From the NCBI GenBank assembly GCA_002441545.1, contig DJWL01000018.1, positions 1 through 22,394 of the forward strand: a stretch of DNA of 22,394 nucleotides, in the 5' to 3' direction. A program made the translations under genes and the position numbers. How positions within the stretch are numbered: position 1 is the first letter of the stretch; every line of letters begins with the position of its first letter. The notes beneath the pieces are model-generated. The model ran no database searches, was not told the origin of the DNA, and worked only from the letters and a program-made list of their open reading frames with translations. Shown piece by piece: positions 14,541 through 22,394 of the stretch. Source of the stretch: Flavobacteriaceae bacterium UBA6231 (GTDB taxonomy: Bacteria > Bacteroidota > Bacteroidia > Flavobacteriales > Flavobacteriaceae).

Positions 14541-17336
14541 ATGGCTGACACAGTAAGATTAAATAAAGTATTAAGGGAATTAAATATCTCTATAGATCGT
14601 GCAGTAGATTTTTTAGAATCTAAAGGCATTGATGTAGAGAAAAGTCCCAATACTAAAATATCAGAAGACGTACATGCAATTCTTTCAAACGAATTTCAAA
14701 CAGATGCTAGCAAAAAAGTAGCATCTCAAGAAGTTAGTGAGGCAAAAATTAAAGAGAAAGAAGTATTACGTGAACAACGCGAGAGAGAACTTGAAGAAAA
14801 ACAAAAAGAGGTAGCTAGAAAAGAAGAAATTATTAGGGCTTCTACTATTATTTCAAGACCAAAAGCCGTTGGAAAAATTGATTTAGAGCCAAAAAAGAAA
14901 GAAGAAATTCCAGCTCCTCAAGTAGAAGAAGTTAAAGAAGTTGTTCAAGAAACTCCTAAAAAAGAAGAGTCGGCACCAGTAATTGCCAAAGAAGAGCCTG
15001 TTGTTGAAAAGCCAAAACCTGAACCTGTTCAAAAACCTGTAGAAACCAAACCTGCAGAACCAAAACGAGAAATATTGAATAGTGAAGGAATATTAGTCCC
15101 TGATGAAAGAGTAGAAACTCAATATCAAAAGCTTACAGGCCCTAAAATTTCTGGAGATAAAATAGATCTTTCACAATTCAATAAACCAAAGAAAAAGAAA
15201 GAAGAAAAGAAACCTGAAACTAAACCTGGGAATGACAATGCTAATAAAAAGAAGCGTCGTCGTATTAGTAAAGTGGGAGGACCACAAACTGGAGGAGACC
15301 AAAATAAACCAGGGGGACCACAATCTGGTGGCCAAAATAGACCTAGCGGACAAAACAAACCAGGAGGGAGTGATAGATTTAAAGGGAATAATAATCAAGG
15401 TCCAAGACGCCCAATTTTAAAAGAAGAACCAAGCGAGGAAGATGTTCAAAAACAAGTAAGAGAAACGCTTGAAAAGCTTCAGGGTAAATCTAATAAAGGG
15501 AAAGGTGCAAAATACCGTAGAGAAAAAAGAGAACATCATAGAGAGCAATCTGAAAAGAGTTTAGAGCAAGAAGCAGCAGAAAGTAAAATTCTTAAAGTTA
15601 CTGAGTTTGTTACTGCGAGTGAAGTTGCAACCATGATGGATGTTCCTGTAACTCAAATTATTTCAGCATGTATGTCGCTTGGTATGATGGTAACCATGAA
15701 CCAAAGATTGGATGCAGAAACACTTAGTATTGTTGCAGAAGAATTTGGTTATCAAGTAGAATTTGTTACAGCTGATATAGAGGAATCTATAGAAGAAGTT
15801 GAAGATACTGAAGACGATTTAAAACCACGTGCACCAATTGTAACTGTAATGGGTCACGTAGATCATGGTAAAACATCCCTTTTAGATTATATCCGTAAAG
15901 AAAATGTAATTGCTGGAGAATCTGGAGGAATCACTCAACATATTGGTGCTTATGGTGTAGAACTTGACAATGGACAAAAAATAGCATTTTTAGATACACC
16001 AGGTCACGAAGCGTTTACAGCAATGCGTGCTCGTGGTGCGCAAGTAACAGATTTAGCAATTATTGTTGTAGCTGCTGATGATGATATTATGCCACAAACT
16101 AAGGAAGCTATTTCTCACGCTCAAGCTGCAGGTGTTCCAATTATTTTTGCTATTAATAAAATAGACAAACCTGATGCAAATCCAGAAAAAATTAAAGAAG
16201 GACTTGCTCAAATGAACTTATTAGTTGAAGATTGGGGAGGAAAAATTCAATCTCATGATATTTCAGCCAAAAAGGGTACTGGAGTAAAAGAACTTTTAGA
16301 GAAAGTATTACTTGAAGCCGAATTACTTGAACTTAAGGCTAATCCAGATAAACAAGCTAATGGAACTGTTGTTGAAGCTTTCTTAGATAAAGGCCGTGGA
16401 TATGTATCAACAATTTTGGTGCAGGCAGGAACTTTAAGAGTTGGTGATTATGTATTAGCAGGTAAAAATAGTGGGAAGGTAAAAGCTATGCAGGATGAGC
16501 GTGGTAACAATGTTGTTGAAGCAGGTCCATCAACTCCTGTTTCAATTTTAGGTTTAGACGGAGCGCCTCAGGCTGGAGATAAATTTAATGTTTTTCATGA
16601 CGAGCGTGAAGCCAAGCAAATAGCTGCAAAAAGAGCTCAATTGCAACGTGAACAATCTGTAAGAACACAAAGACATATTACACTTGACGAAATTGGACGT
16701 CGTATAGCTCTTGGAGATTTCCAAGAATTAAACATTATTCTTAAAGGTGATGTGGATGGTTCTGTTGAAGCATTAACAGATTCATTCCAAAAATTATCAA
16801 CAGAAGAAATTCAGGTTAATATTCTACATAAAGGTGTAGGTGCAATTACAGAAAGTGATGTGTTATTAGCTTCTGCTTCTGATGCTATTATAGTTGGATT
16901 TAATGTGCGCCCTGTTGGAAATGCAAGAATGATTGCTGATAGAGAGGAAATAGATATTAGAACTTACTCTATTATTTACGATGCTATTAATGACCTTAAA
17001 GACGCCATGGAAGGTATGTTATCTCCAGAGCTTAAGGAGGAAATTACTGGAACAGCTGAGATTAGAGAAATATTTAAAGTTACTAAAATTGGTAGTATTG
17101 CTGGTTGTATGGTAACAAATGGTAAAATATTTAGAAATTCTGGGGTACGTTTAATTAGAGATGGTGTTGTTGTATATACAGGTGAATTAGCTTCTTTAAA
17201 ACGATTTAAAGATGATGTTAAAGAAGTAACTAAAGGATACGATTGCGGTATGCAGATTAAAAACTATAACGACATAAAAGAGGGTGATATTATTGAAGCC
17301 TTCCATGAAGTTGAGGTTAAGAAAAAACTTAAATAA
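14541..17336 (+). CDS. infB: Translation initiation factor IF-2
   Basis: A 931-residue IF-2, the GTPase that places initiator tRNA on the ribosome. An IF2_N module (1-50) is followed by a long charged linker rich in Lys, Glu and Pro (65-235), a basic patch KKKRRR (236-241), and a Gly/Gln/Asn/Pro-rich stretch with GGPQ, GGDQNKPGG and GGQNRPSG repeats (246-288). A second IF2_N-like module lies around 350-410. The G domain has G1 GHVDHGKT (438-445), G3 DTPGH (485-489) and G4 NKID (539-542). Domains II to IV follow to residue 931. It is the last gene of the operon, 28 nt after nusA, and ends in a strong terminator. Confidence 0.98.
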   Translation: MADTVRLNKVLRELNISIDRAVDFLESKGIDVEKSPNTKISEDVHAILSNEFQTDASKKVASQEVSEAKIKEKEVLREQRERELEEKQKEVARKEEIIRASTIISRPKAVGKIDLEPKKKEEIPAPQVEEVKEVVQETPKKEESAPVIAKEEPVVEKPKPEPVQKPVETKPAEPKREILNSEGILVPDERVETQYQKLTGPKISGDKIDLSQFNKPKKKKEEKKPETKPGNDNANKKKRRRISKVGGPQTGGDQNKPGGPQSGGQNRPSGQNKPGGSDRFKGNNNQGPRRPILKEEPSEEDVQKQVRETLEKLQGKSNKGKGAKYRREKREHHREQSEKSLEQEAAESKILKVTEFVTASEVATMMDVPVTQIISACMSLGMMVTMNQRLDAETLSIVAEEFGYQVEFVTADIEESIEEVEDTEDDLKPRAPIVTVMGHVDHGKTSLLDYIRKENVIAGESGGITQHIGAYGVELDNGQKIAFLDTPGHEAFTAMRARGAQVTDLAIIVVAADDDIMPQTKEAISHAQAAGVPIIFAINKIDKPDANPEKIKEGLAQMNLLVEDWGGKIQSHDISAKKGTGVKELLEKVLLEAELLELKANPDKQANGTVVEAFLDKGRGYVSTILVQAGTLRVGDYVLAGKNSGKVKAMQDERGNNVVEAGPSTPVSILGLDGAPQAGDKFNVFHDEREAKQIAAKRAQLQREQSVRTQRHITLDEIGRRIALGDFQELNIILKGDVDGSVEALTDSFQKLSTEEIQVNILHKGVGAITESDVLLASASDAIIVGFNVRPVGNARMIADREEIDIRTYSIIYDAINDLKDAMEGMLSPELKEEITGTAEIREIFKVTKIGSIAGCMVTNGKIFRNSGVRLIRDGVVVYTGELASLKRFKDDVKEVTKGYDCGMQIKNYNDIKEGDIIEAFHEVEVKKKLK

Positions 17337-17356
17337 CAAGTATAAACTATAACCAC

Positions 17357-17390
17357 AAAAAAAGCACTTTCAATTGAAAGTGCTTTTTTT
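17357..17390. terminator. Bidirectional terminator between infB and the SPOR-domain gene
   Basis: A perfect 15-bp inverted repeat (17357-17371 with 17376-17390) around AATT has A-runs on one side and T-runs on the other, so it can act as an intrinsic terminator for both convergent transcripts. Confidence 0.9.
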
Positions 17391-17408
17391 GTTTAAACTT
17401 ATCAAGAA

Positions 17409-17807
17409 TTATTTTATTTCCTTTTTTGGTTTAAAAATGAAAGCACTTGAAAATTTTTGCTTCACTTCTTTCAAAGCTCTATCAGCTTCCAAGCGCGTTG
17501 TAAAACTTCCGACCCAAATTTTAAAGTTGGGGTATTCATATACTATGTTTGAATTCCATTTATCAAAAGTCGAGTTAAATTTACTTTGTGTGGCTTCTGC
17601 ATCAGAGCGATTACCAGAATAAACTTGAATTTTATATCTGTCAGTTGAATTATCGGTTTTGTTCATTTCTTTTTTTAAATCCAACAAAACGTCAATATTT
17701 TTATCTTGATTTACGGTTACGGTTCCTTGTTGCGCAAACCCGTTGGTTGTTAAAATCAAATAGCAAATAAGCGCTAAAAGATTAATTTTCAAACTCAATG
17801 TTTTCAT
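17409..17807 (-). CDS. Secreted SPOR-domain protein
   Basis: A 132-residue protein with an N-terminal signal peptide (MKTLSLKINLLALICYLILT, then NGFAQQG; likely cleaved near residue 26). A C-terminal SPOR domain spans about 58-125: strand YKIQVYSGN, helix RSDAEATQSKF, FKIWVGSFTTRLEADRALKEVKQKF, strand AFIFKPKKEIK. SPOR domains bind denuded glycan strands of septal peptidoglycan, so a periplasmic role in cell-wall or division processes is likely. An in-frame TTG 9 nt upstream is a weaker start than the ATG at 17805-17807. It is monocistronic, convergent with infB and divergent from actA. Confidence 0.9.
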   Translation of the reverse strand: MKTLSLKINLLALICYLILTTNGFAQQGTVTVNQDKNIDVLLDLKKEMNKTDNSTDRYKIQVYSGNRSDAEATQSKFNSTFDKWNSNIVYEYPNFKIWVGSFTTRLEADRALKEVKQKFSSAFIFKPKKEIK

Positions 17808-17825
17808 TTCTATCAATATTTATTA

Positions 17826-17833
17826 CAAATGTA
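17826..17833 (-). promoter_or_regulatory. -7 box of the SPOR-domain gene
   Basis: TACATTTG on the minus strand matches TAnnTTTG exactly and lies 18 nt upstream of the ATG. No clear -33 box is seen. Confidence 0.5.
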
Positions 17834-17907
17834 TATGTTATTAACTTAATTAGCATATAATTTATTATTTAGAATCTCTCTAAATTATCAATTATCGACT
17901 CACTACG

Positions 17908-17938
17908 TTTCTAAAATCGAGTTTAAATATTACTTTTG
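17908..17938 (+). promoter_or_regulatory. Promoter of the alternative complex III operon
   Basis: TACTTTTG (17931-17938) matches TAnnTTTG exactly, with TTTC (17908-17911) 19 nt upstream as a 3-of-4 -33 box. The leader to the actA start is about 75 nt and holds a long hairpin. Confidence 0.6.
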
Positions 17939-17952
17939 CCTACGTTTTAAAC

Positions 17953-17989
17953 TATGGTTTTCTCTATTTTATATATAGAAAAAACCATA
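17953..17989 (+). promoter_or_regulatory. Long leader hairpin upstream of actA
   Basis: TATGGTTTT (17953-17961) pairs with AAAACCATA (17981-17989). After one mismatch, TCTAT (17963-17967) pairs with ATAGA (17975-17979) around a 7-nt loop. No T-tract follows, so it is not a terminator. It may stabilise the mRNA or be a protein-binding palindrome downstream of the promoter. Confidence 0.5.
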
Positions 17990-18020
17990 CCAAAGATTAG
18001 AAGTTAATTCAACCAATAAT

Positions 18021-19304
18021 ATGAGACAGGTTATTCACTGTAAATTAAGTACAGACTTATTATGTTTAGGCTTAATTATTCTATTAGCGTTTTCAACCTC
18101 ACTTTCAGCTCAGGAAGGTGATCCAGCAACAGGAAAAACATTATTCAATGCAAATTGTGCGGCTTGCCATCAATTAGACAAAAAAATGACTGGTCCAGCA
18201 TTACGTGATGTTGAAGCTCGTTTGGCAAATGATCAGGGTTTAGATAAAGCATGGATTTATGCTTGGATACGAAACAGTGCTGGTGTTATAAAATCTGGAG
18301 ACGCTTACGGAAATAAGATTTTTAATGAGTATGGAGGTACTGCAATGACTGCTTTCCCTCAATTGTCAGATCAAGATATTAATAATATTTTAGCATATAC
18401 AGCTGAAGTTAAAGCAGAACCTGTTGCTCAGGCTGTAGAATCTGCGACTAATACAGCAGAAACTTCAGGTATTTCGAATGAACTTATCCTTGGTGCTTTA
18501 GCAATTTTATTTGTTTTGTTGGCTGCTGGTTTGTATTTGGTTAACAAAACCTTACGTAGGTTTGCAGCTGCTAAGGATATTGATTTGCCAGAAACAAAAA
18601 GAATATCAATATGGAAAGCTTTTGTTCAAAATCAATTTTTAGTTTTGGTTACAGCCATATTTTTGTTGTTAGCAAGTGCTTATTTTGTTTATGGGTATTT
18701 AATGCAAATTGGGGTTGATCAAGGATATCAACCAATACAACCAATTCATTTCTCACACAAAATACATACAGGCGATAATGCTATAGATTGTAAATATTGC
18801 CATTCTTCTGCTAGAGTAAGTAAAACTTCTGGTATTCCGTCATTAAATGTTTGTATGAACTGTCATAAATCAATTTATGAATACAAAGGGGAAACATCTG
18901 TAGAATTCACTAAAGAATTTTATGATGGAGAGATTAAAAAACTATATGCTGCTGCAGGATGGGATGATACGGCGCAACAATATACTGGTGATTCTCAACC
19001 TGTAAAGTGGGTTAGAATACATAATTTACCTGATTTTGTTTACTTTAACCATTCTCAACATGTTAGTGTTGCGGGAGTTGAGTGTCAAACTTGTCATGGT
19101 CCAGTAGAAACGATGGAAGTTGTTTCTCAGTTTGCACCTTTAACAATGGGATGGTGTATTGATTGCCATAGAACAACTAATGTAAAAGTAGAAGGCAACG
19201 CCTATTATACTAAAATTCATGAAGAATTATCTAAAAAGTATGGTGTTGATAAGTTGACTGCTGCTCAAATGGGTGGTTTAGAATGTGGTAAGTGTCATTA
19301 TTAA
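18021..19304 (+). CDS. actA: Alternative complex III subunit ActA, hexahaem cytochrome c
   Basis: A 427-residue multihaem cytochrome c of the alternative complex III quinol oxidase, which passes electrons from quinol to a cytochrome oxidase. A signal peptide ends near residue 30 (SLSAQEG). A monohaem cytochrome c domain follows (CAACH at 46-50; probable axial Met at 109 in TAMTAFP), then a transmembrane helix at about 156-174, another at about 205-227, and a pentahaem domain with CKYCH (257), CMNCH (278), CQTCH (355), CIDCH (379) and CGKCH (422). The last motif ends one residue before the C-terminus. Six CxxCH sites in all; the classical ActA from Rhodothermus is pentahaem. actB follows after 29 nt, and cotranscription is very likely. 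Confidence 0.95.
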   Translation: MRQVIHCKLSTDLLCLGLIILLAFSTSLSAQEGDPATGKTLFNANCAACHQLDKKMTGPALRDVEARLANDQGLDKAWIYAWIRNSAGVIKSGDAYGNKIFNEYGGTAMTAFPQLSDQDINNILAYTAEVKAEPVAQAVESATNTAETSGISNELILGALAILFVLLAAGLYLVNKTLRRFAAAKDIDLPETKRISIWKAFVQNQFLVLVTAIFLLLASAYFVYGYLMQIGVDQGYQPIQPIHFSHKIHTGDNAIDCKYCHSSARVSKTSGIPSLNVCMNCHKSIYEYKGETSVEFTKEFYDGEIKKLYAAAGWDDTAQQYTGDSQPVKWVRIHNLPDFVYFNHSQHVSVAGVECQTCHGPVETMEVVSQFAPLTMGWCIDCHRTTNVKVEGNAYYTKIHEELSKKYGVDKLTAAQMGGLECGKCHY

Positions 19305-19333
19305 TTTATTAAGAAGTAATTCAATTATATAAT

Positions 19334-22300
19334 ATGTCATCAAACAAGAAATACTGGAAAAGTGTTGAGGAGCTAAACGAAAATAGTTCTATTGTTGAGA
19401 CGCTAAAACATAACGAATTTGTAGAAGAAATTCCTACTGACGAATTTTTAGGCAATAAAGATTCTTTAGAAGCTTCATCAACAACTCGTCGCGATTTCTT
19501 AAAATATGTTGGTTTTAGTACAGCTGCTGCAACATTGGCTGCTTGTGAAGGACCAGTTATTAAATCAATACCATACGTTGTGCAACCAGAGCAAATTATT
19601 CCTGGTGTTGCCAATTATTACGCTACTACAATAGCAGATGGGTATGATTTTGCAAGTGTTTTAGTTAAAACTCGCGAAGGGCGTCCAATTAAAATAGAGA
19701 ATAACACTTTGGCTGCTACCAATGGAAATTCTAACGCTAGAGTGAATGCTTCCGTTTTAGGATTGTATGACAGTTTAAGAGTTCAAAGCCCTAGAAAAGA
19801 AGGAAGTTCAATTTCTTGGGATGAATTAGATGCTGAAGTTATTCAAAAATTAACAGCATTAAAGGATTCTGGTAAAGACATTGTTTTATTTACTCAAACT
19901 TTTGCCAGCCCTTCAACAAGCAAATTAATTACTGAATTTAAAGAAAAATATGGTAATGTTCGTCATGTAGTTTACGATTCTATATCAGAATCTGCTGCGT
20001 TAGATGCATACCAAACCAAATATGGGGAACGTAGTTTAGCTAATTACGATTTTTCAAAAGCTATGACAATTGTATCTGTTGGTGCAGATTTCTTAGGAGA
20101 TTGGCAAGGTGGTGGATTTGATTCTGGATATTCAAAAAACAGAATTCCGCAACATGGTAAAATGTCTAGACATATTCAGTTCGAATCAAATATGTCATTA
20201 ACAGGTGCTAACGCAGATAAAAGAGTTCCATTAACACCAAGCCAACAAAAACTAGCTTTAGCGAAGTTATATAGTTATGTAGTTGGTGGTTCTGTATCTG
20301 GATCTCTGCCTGGAAATATTGAAGAGGCTGTTAAAAAGGCTGCTTCTCAATTAAAGAAGGCGGGAAGTACTGGTTTAGTAGTAACAGGAATTCAAGATGT
20401 AAATGCACAAACAGTAGCTCTTGAAATCAATGAGTACTTAAATAGCAAAGCTTTTGATAAAGCGACTCCTATAAAAACAAGGCAAGGTAGTGATAAAGAA
20501 GTGATGACTTTGGTTGCCGATATGAAAGCAGGGAAAGTTGGTGCCATCATTATGAGTGGTGTAAACCCATTATATACACTACCAAATGCAAGCGATTTTG
20601 AAGAAGGATTAAAAAGTACTGAATTATCAGTTGCTTTTTCAATGAAAGAAGATGAAACATCTTCTAAAACACAATTTATTGCAGCATTACCACACTATTT
20701 GGAATCTTGGGGTGATGTTGAAATTAAGAAAGGGCATTACGCTTTAATGCAACCAGCTATACGCCCATTATTTAACACAAGACAATTTCAAGAAGCTTTG
20801 TTAAAATGGACAGGTAATGATGTCTCTTACCATAGTTACATTAAAGATGCTTGGGGTTCAAGTATTCTAGGTGGAAGCTCATTTAATCAAGCATTGCACG
20901 ATGGTATTTTTATTGGAGAGATTGCAACAGAAGTTGAAGATACAACAGATGCTTCTGAAAGCATAGAAACACCATCTGGAGATGCAGCTAGAACTTTAGC
21001 AGGATCAGTAAAACCAAGCAATTTAGAGTTAGTATTATATACAAAAACTGGTATGGGTGATGGCCAACAAGCTAACAACCCATGGTTACAAGAGTTTCCA
21101 GATCCAATTACCAGAGTATCTTGGGATAATTATTTAACTGTTTCTAAATCTGATGCCGCCGCTTTAGGTTTAGTAAATGTTCATGTAGCTAACGGAGCAT
21201 TAAACGGAAGTTATGCTAAAGTAACTGTTAATGGCACATCACTTACTGTTCCTGTAATTATTCAACCAGGTCAAGCAAAAGGTTCTGTTGGATTATCATT
21301 TGGTTATGGTAAGACACTTGGTTTAAAACAAGAAATGCAAACAGGTGTTAACGCCTATACTTTATATAAAGATTTTAATAACGTTCAAGATGTAACTGTT
21401 GAGGTAGCTACTGGAGAGCATGAATTTGCATGTGTTCAGTTGCATAATACGTTAATGGGTCGTGGTAGCATTATTAAAGAAACTACTTTAGAAATCTTCA
21501 ATACAAAAGATAAAGAACATTGGAATGCCATTCCTATGGTTTCTTTAAATCATGTAGAAACACCAGTTACTTCACCAGAAGTTGATTTATGGGATGAATT
21601 TGATCGTTCCATTGGACATCATTTCAACTTATCAATTGATTTAAATGCTTGTACAGGTTGTGGTGCTTGTGTTATTGCATGCCATGCAGAAAATAATGTT
21701 CCTGTAGTTGGTAAAACAGAGGTAAGGCGTAGTAGAGATATGCACTGGTTGCGTATTGATAGATATTATTCTTCTGAAGAAACCTTTGAAGGAGATAATG
21801 AAAAGAAAGATAATATTTCAGGATTATCAAGTTCGTTAAGCGAGTTTGGAGAAATGGAACATGCTTCTGAAAATCCACAAGTATCTTTCCAGCCTGTTAT
21901 GTGTCAACATTGTAATCATGCACCTTGTGAAACTGTTTGCCCTGTGGCAGCAACATCACATGGTCGTCAAGGTCAAAACCATATGGCATACAACCGTTGC
22001 GTAGGTACACGTTACTGTGCGAATAACTGTCCGTATAAAGTACGTCGTTTTAACTGGTTCTTATATAATGAAAATGATGAGTTTGATTATCATATGAATG
22101 ATGATTTAGGGCGTATGGTATTAAATCCAGATGTTGTAGTACGTTCTCGTGGTGTTATGGAAAAATGTTCAATGTGTATTCAAAAAACACAAAAAACAAT
22201 TCTTGATGCTAAACGTGATGGACGTATGATTAAAGATGGTGAATTCCAAACAGCTTGTTCTGCAGCTTGTAGTAATGGAGCGATGGTATTTGGAGACATC

Positions 22301-22394
22301 AATGATAAAGAAAGTCAAGTTGCAAAACTTAAAGAAGATAACCGTATGTATCACTTGTTAGAAAGCGTTGGAACAAAACCAAACGTGATGTATC
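19334..22394 (+). CDS. actB: Alternative complex III subunit ActB, iron-sulfur/molybdopterin-like protein (3' end outside window)
   Basis: An open frame of 1020 codons to the end of the window, starting MSSNKKYWKSVEEL. A twin-arginine signal (RRDFLK, from residue 52) is followed by a hydrophobic stretch ending in LAAC (Cys71), which looks like a lipobox. Residues 80-650 resemble a molybdopterin oxidoreductase; in this complex the domain carries no molybdenum cofactor. From residue 773 a ferredoxin-type region has CTGCGACVIACH, CQHCNHAPCETVCP, CVGTRYCANNCPYKVRRFNW and CSMCIQ with a later CSAAC, giving ligands for four iron-sulfur clusters as known for ActB. Electrons reach ActA hemes through these. 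The missing C-terminus should be short, since full-length homologues are only slightly longer. ActC and later subunits would follow downstream. Confidence 0.95.
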   Translation, partial: MSSNKKYWKSVEELNENSSIVETLKHNEFVEEIPTDEFLGNKDSLEASSTTRRDFLKYVGFSTAAATLAACEGPVIKSIPYVVQPEQIIPGVANYYATTIADGYDFASVLVKTREGRPIKIENNTLAATNGNSNARVNASVLGLYDSLRVQSPRKEGSSISWDELDAEVIQKLTALKDSGKDIVLFTQTFASPSTSKLITEFKEKYGNVRHVVYDSISESAALDAYQTKYGERSLANYDFSKAMTIVSVGADFLGDWQGGGFDSGYSKNRIPQHGKMSRHIQFESNMSLTGANADKRVPLTPSQQKLALAKLYSYVVGGSVSGSLPGNIEEAVKKAASQLKKAGSTGLVVTGIQDVNAQTVALEINEYLNSKAFDKATPIKTRQGSDKEVMTLVADMKAGKVGAIIMSGVNPLYTLPNASDFEEGLKSTELSVAFSMKEDETSSKTQFIAALPHYLESWGDVEIKKGHYALMQPAIRPLFNTRQFQEALLKWTGNDVSYHSYIKDAWGSSILGGSSFNQALHDGIFIGEIATEVEDTTDASESIETPSGDAARTLAGSVKPSNLELVLYTKTGMGDGQQANNPWLQEFPDPITRVSWDNYLTVSKSDAAALGLVNVHVANGALNGSYAKVTVNGTSLTVPVIIQPGQAKGSVGLSFGYGKTLGLKQEMQTGVNAYTLYKDFNNVQDVTVEVATGEHEFACVQLHNTLMGRGSIIKETTLEIFNTKDKEHWNAIPMVSLNHVETPVTSPEVDLWDEFDRSIGHHFNLSIDLNACTGCGACVIACHAENNVPVVGKTEVRRSRDMHWLRIDRYYSSEETFEGDNEKKDNISGLSSSLSEFGEMEHASENPQVSFQPVMCQHCNHAPCETVCPVAATSHGRQGQNHMAYNRCVGTRYCANNCPYKVRRFNWFLYNENDEFDYHMNDDLGRMVLNPDVVVRSRGVMEKCSMCIQKTQKTILDAKRDGRMIKDGEFQTACSAACSNGAMVFGDINDKESQVAKLKEDNRMYHLLESVGTKPNVMY

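Noticed and set aside
15125..15420. Overlapping open frames on both strands in the Gly/Gln/Asn-rich part of infB
   Set aside because: They reflect the repetitive codon pattern of the IF-2 linker, not separate genes.
20887..22354. Minus-strand open frames within actB (20887-21078, 21672-21878, 22169-22354)
   Set aside because: Shadow frames opposite a conserved coding sequence.
1..22394. CRISPR array, insertion sequence, prophage, attachment site or toxin-antitoxin pair
   Set aside because: No regularly spaced repeats, transposase, integrase or matching small gene pairs were seen on either strand.

Overview
The window is a contiguous piece of a low-GC chromosome from a Flavobacteriia-type Bacteroidota. 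The support is the gene content (alternative complex III actA-actB, a DUF2723 O-mannosyltransferase-like protein, a Bacteroidota-type short NusA, rimP-nusA-infB), TAnnTTTG-type -7 promoter boxes with TTTG-like -33 boxes about 19 nt upstream, and the near absence of Shine-Dalgarno sequences. No phage, insertion sequence, CRISPR array or island boundary was seen. Most genes are core.

Layout: (1) 1-359, the 5' part of rplM (minus strand, GTG start) with its promoter and a small leader hairpin. (2) 534-2785, a small accessory locus. A minus-strand operon (DinB-family protein, 72-aa ferredoxin-fold-like protein, 104-aa ABM-like protein) is divergent from a YafY/WYL regulator. The shared intergenic region carries two copies of TGACA-N6-TGTCA, each exactly 11 nt upstream of a TAnnTTTG box facing outward. 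This is the strongest candidate for an undescribed regulatory unit here. (3) 2782-5637, polA with intact proofreading motifs, convergent with the regulator. (4) 5812-8144, a membrane-anchored metallophosphoesterase, a cysteine-free thioredoxin-fold protein, and a convergent NodB-type deacetylase whose end overlaps the thioredoxin gene. (5) 8147-11443, a 1098-aa DUF2723/GT117-type membrane glycosyltransferase, 2 nt upstream of the deacetylase in the same operon. (6) 11689-11761, tRNA-Gln(TTG) with promoter and terminator, convergent with a two-domain universal stress protein.

(7) 12736-17390, the rimP-nusA-infB operon. It is preceded by a strong terminator-like hairpin in the leader and followed by a bidirectional terminator shared with a convergent SPOR-domain secreted protein. 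(8) 17931-end, the start of the alternative complex III respiratory operon. It contains actA (here with six CxxCH haem sites) and actB (Tat signal, molybdopterin-like domain plus iron-sulfur ferredoxin domain, running off the end), behind a promoter and a long leader hairpin.

Functionally the window joins translation and transcription genes (rplM, rimP, nusA, infB, tRNA-Gln), DNA repair (polA), envelope glycosylation and carbohydrate work (DUF2723 protein plus NodB deacetylase), and quinol oxidation (ActA and ActB). Intergenic stretches are all under 300 bases.
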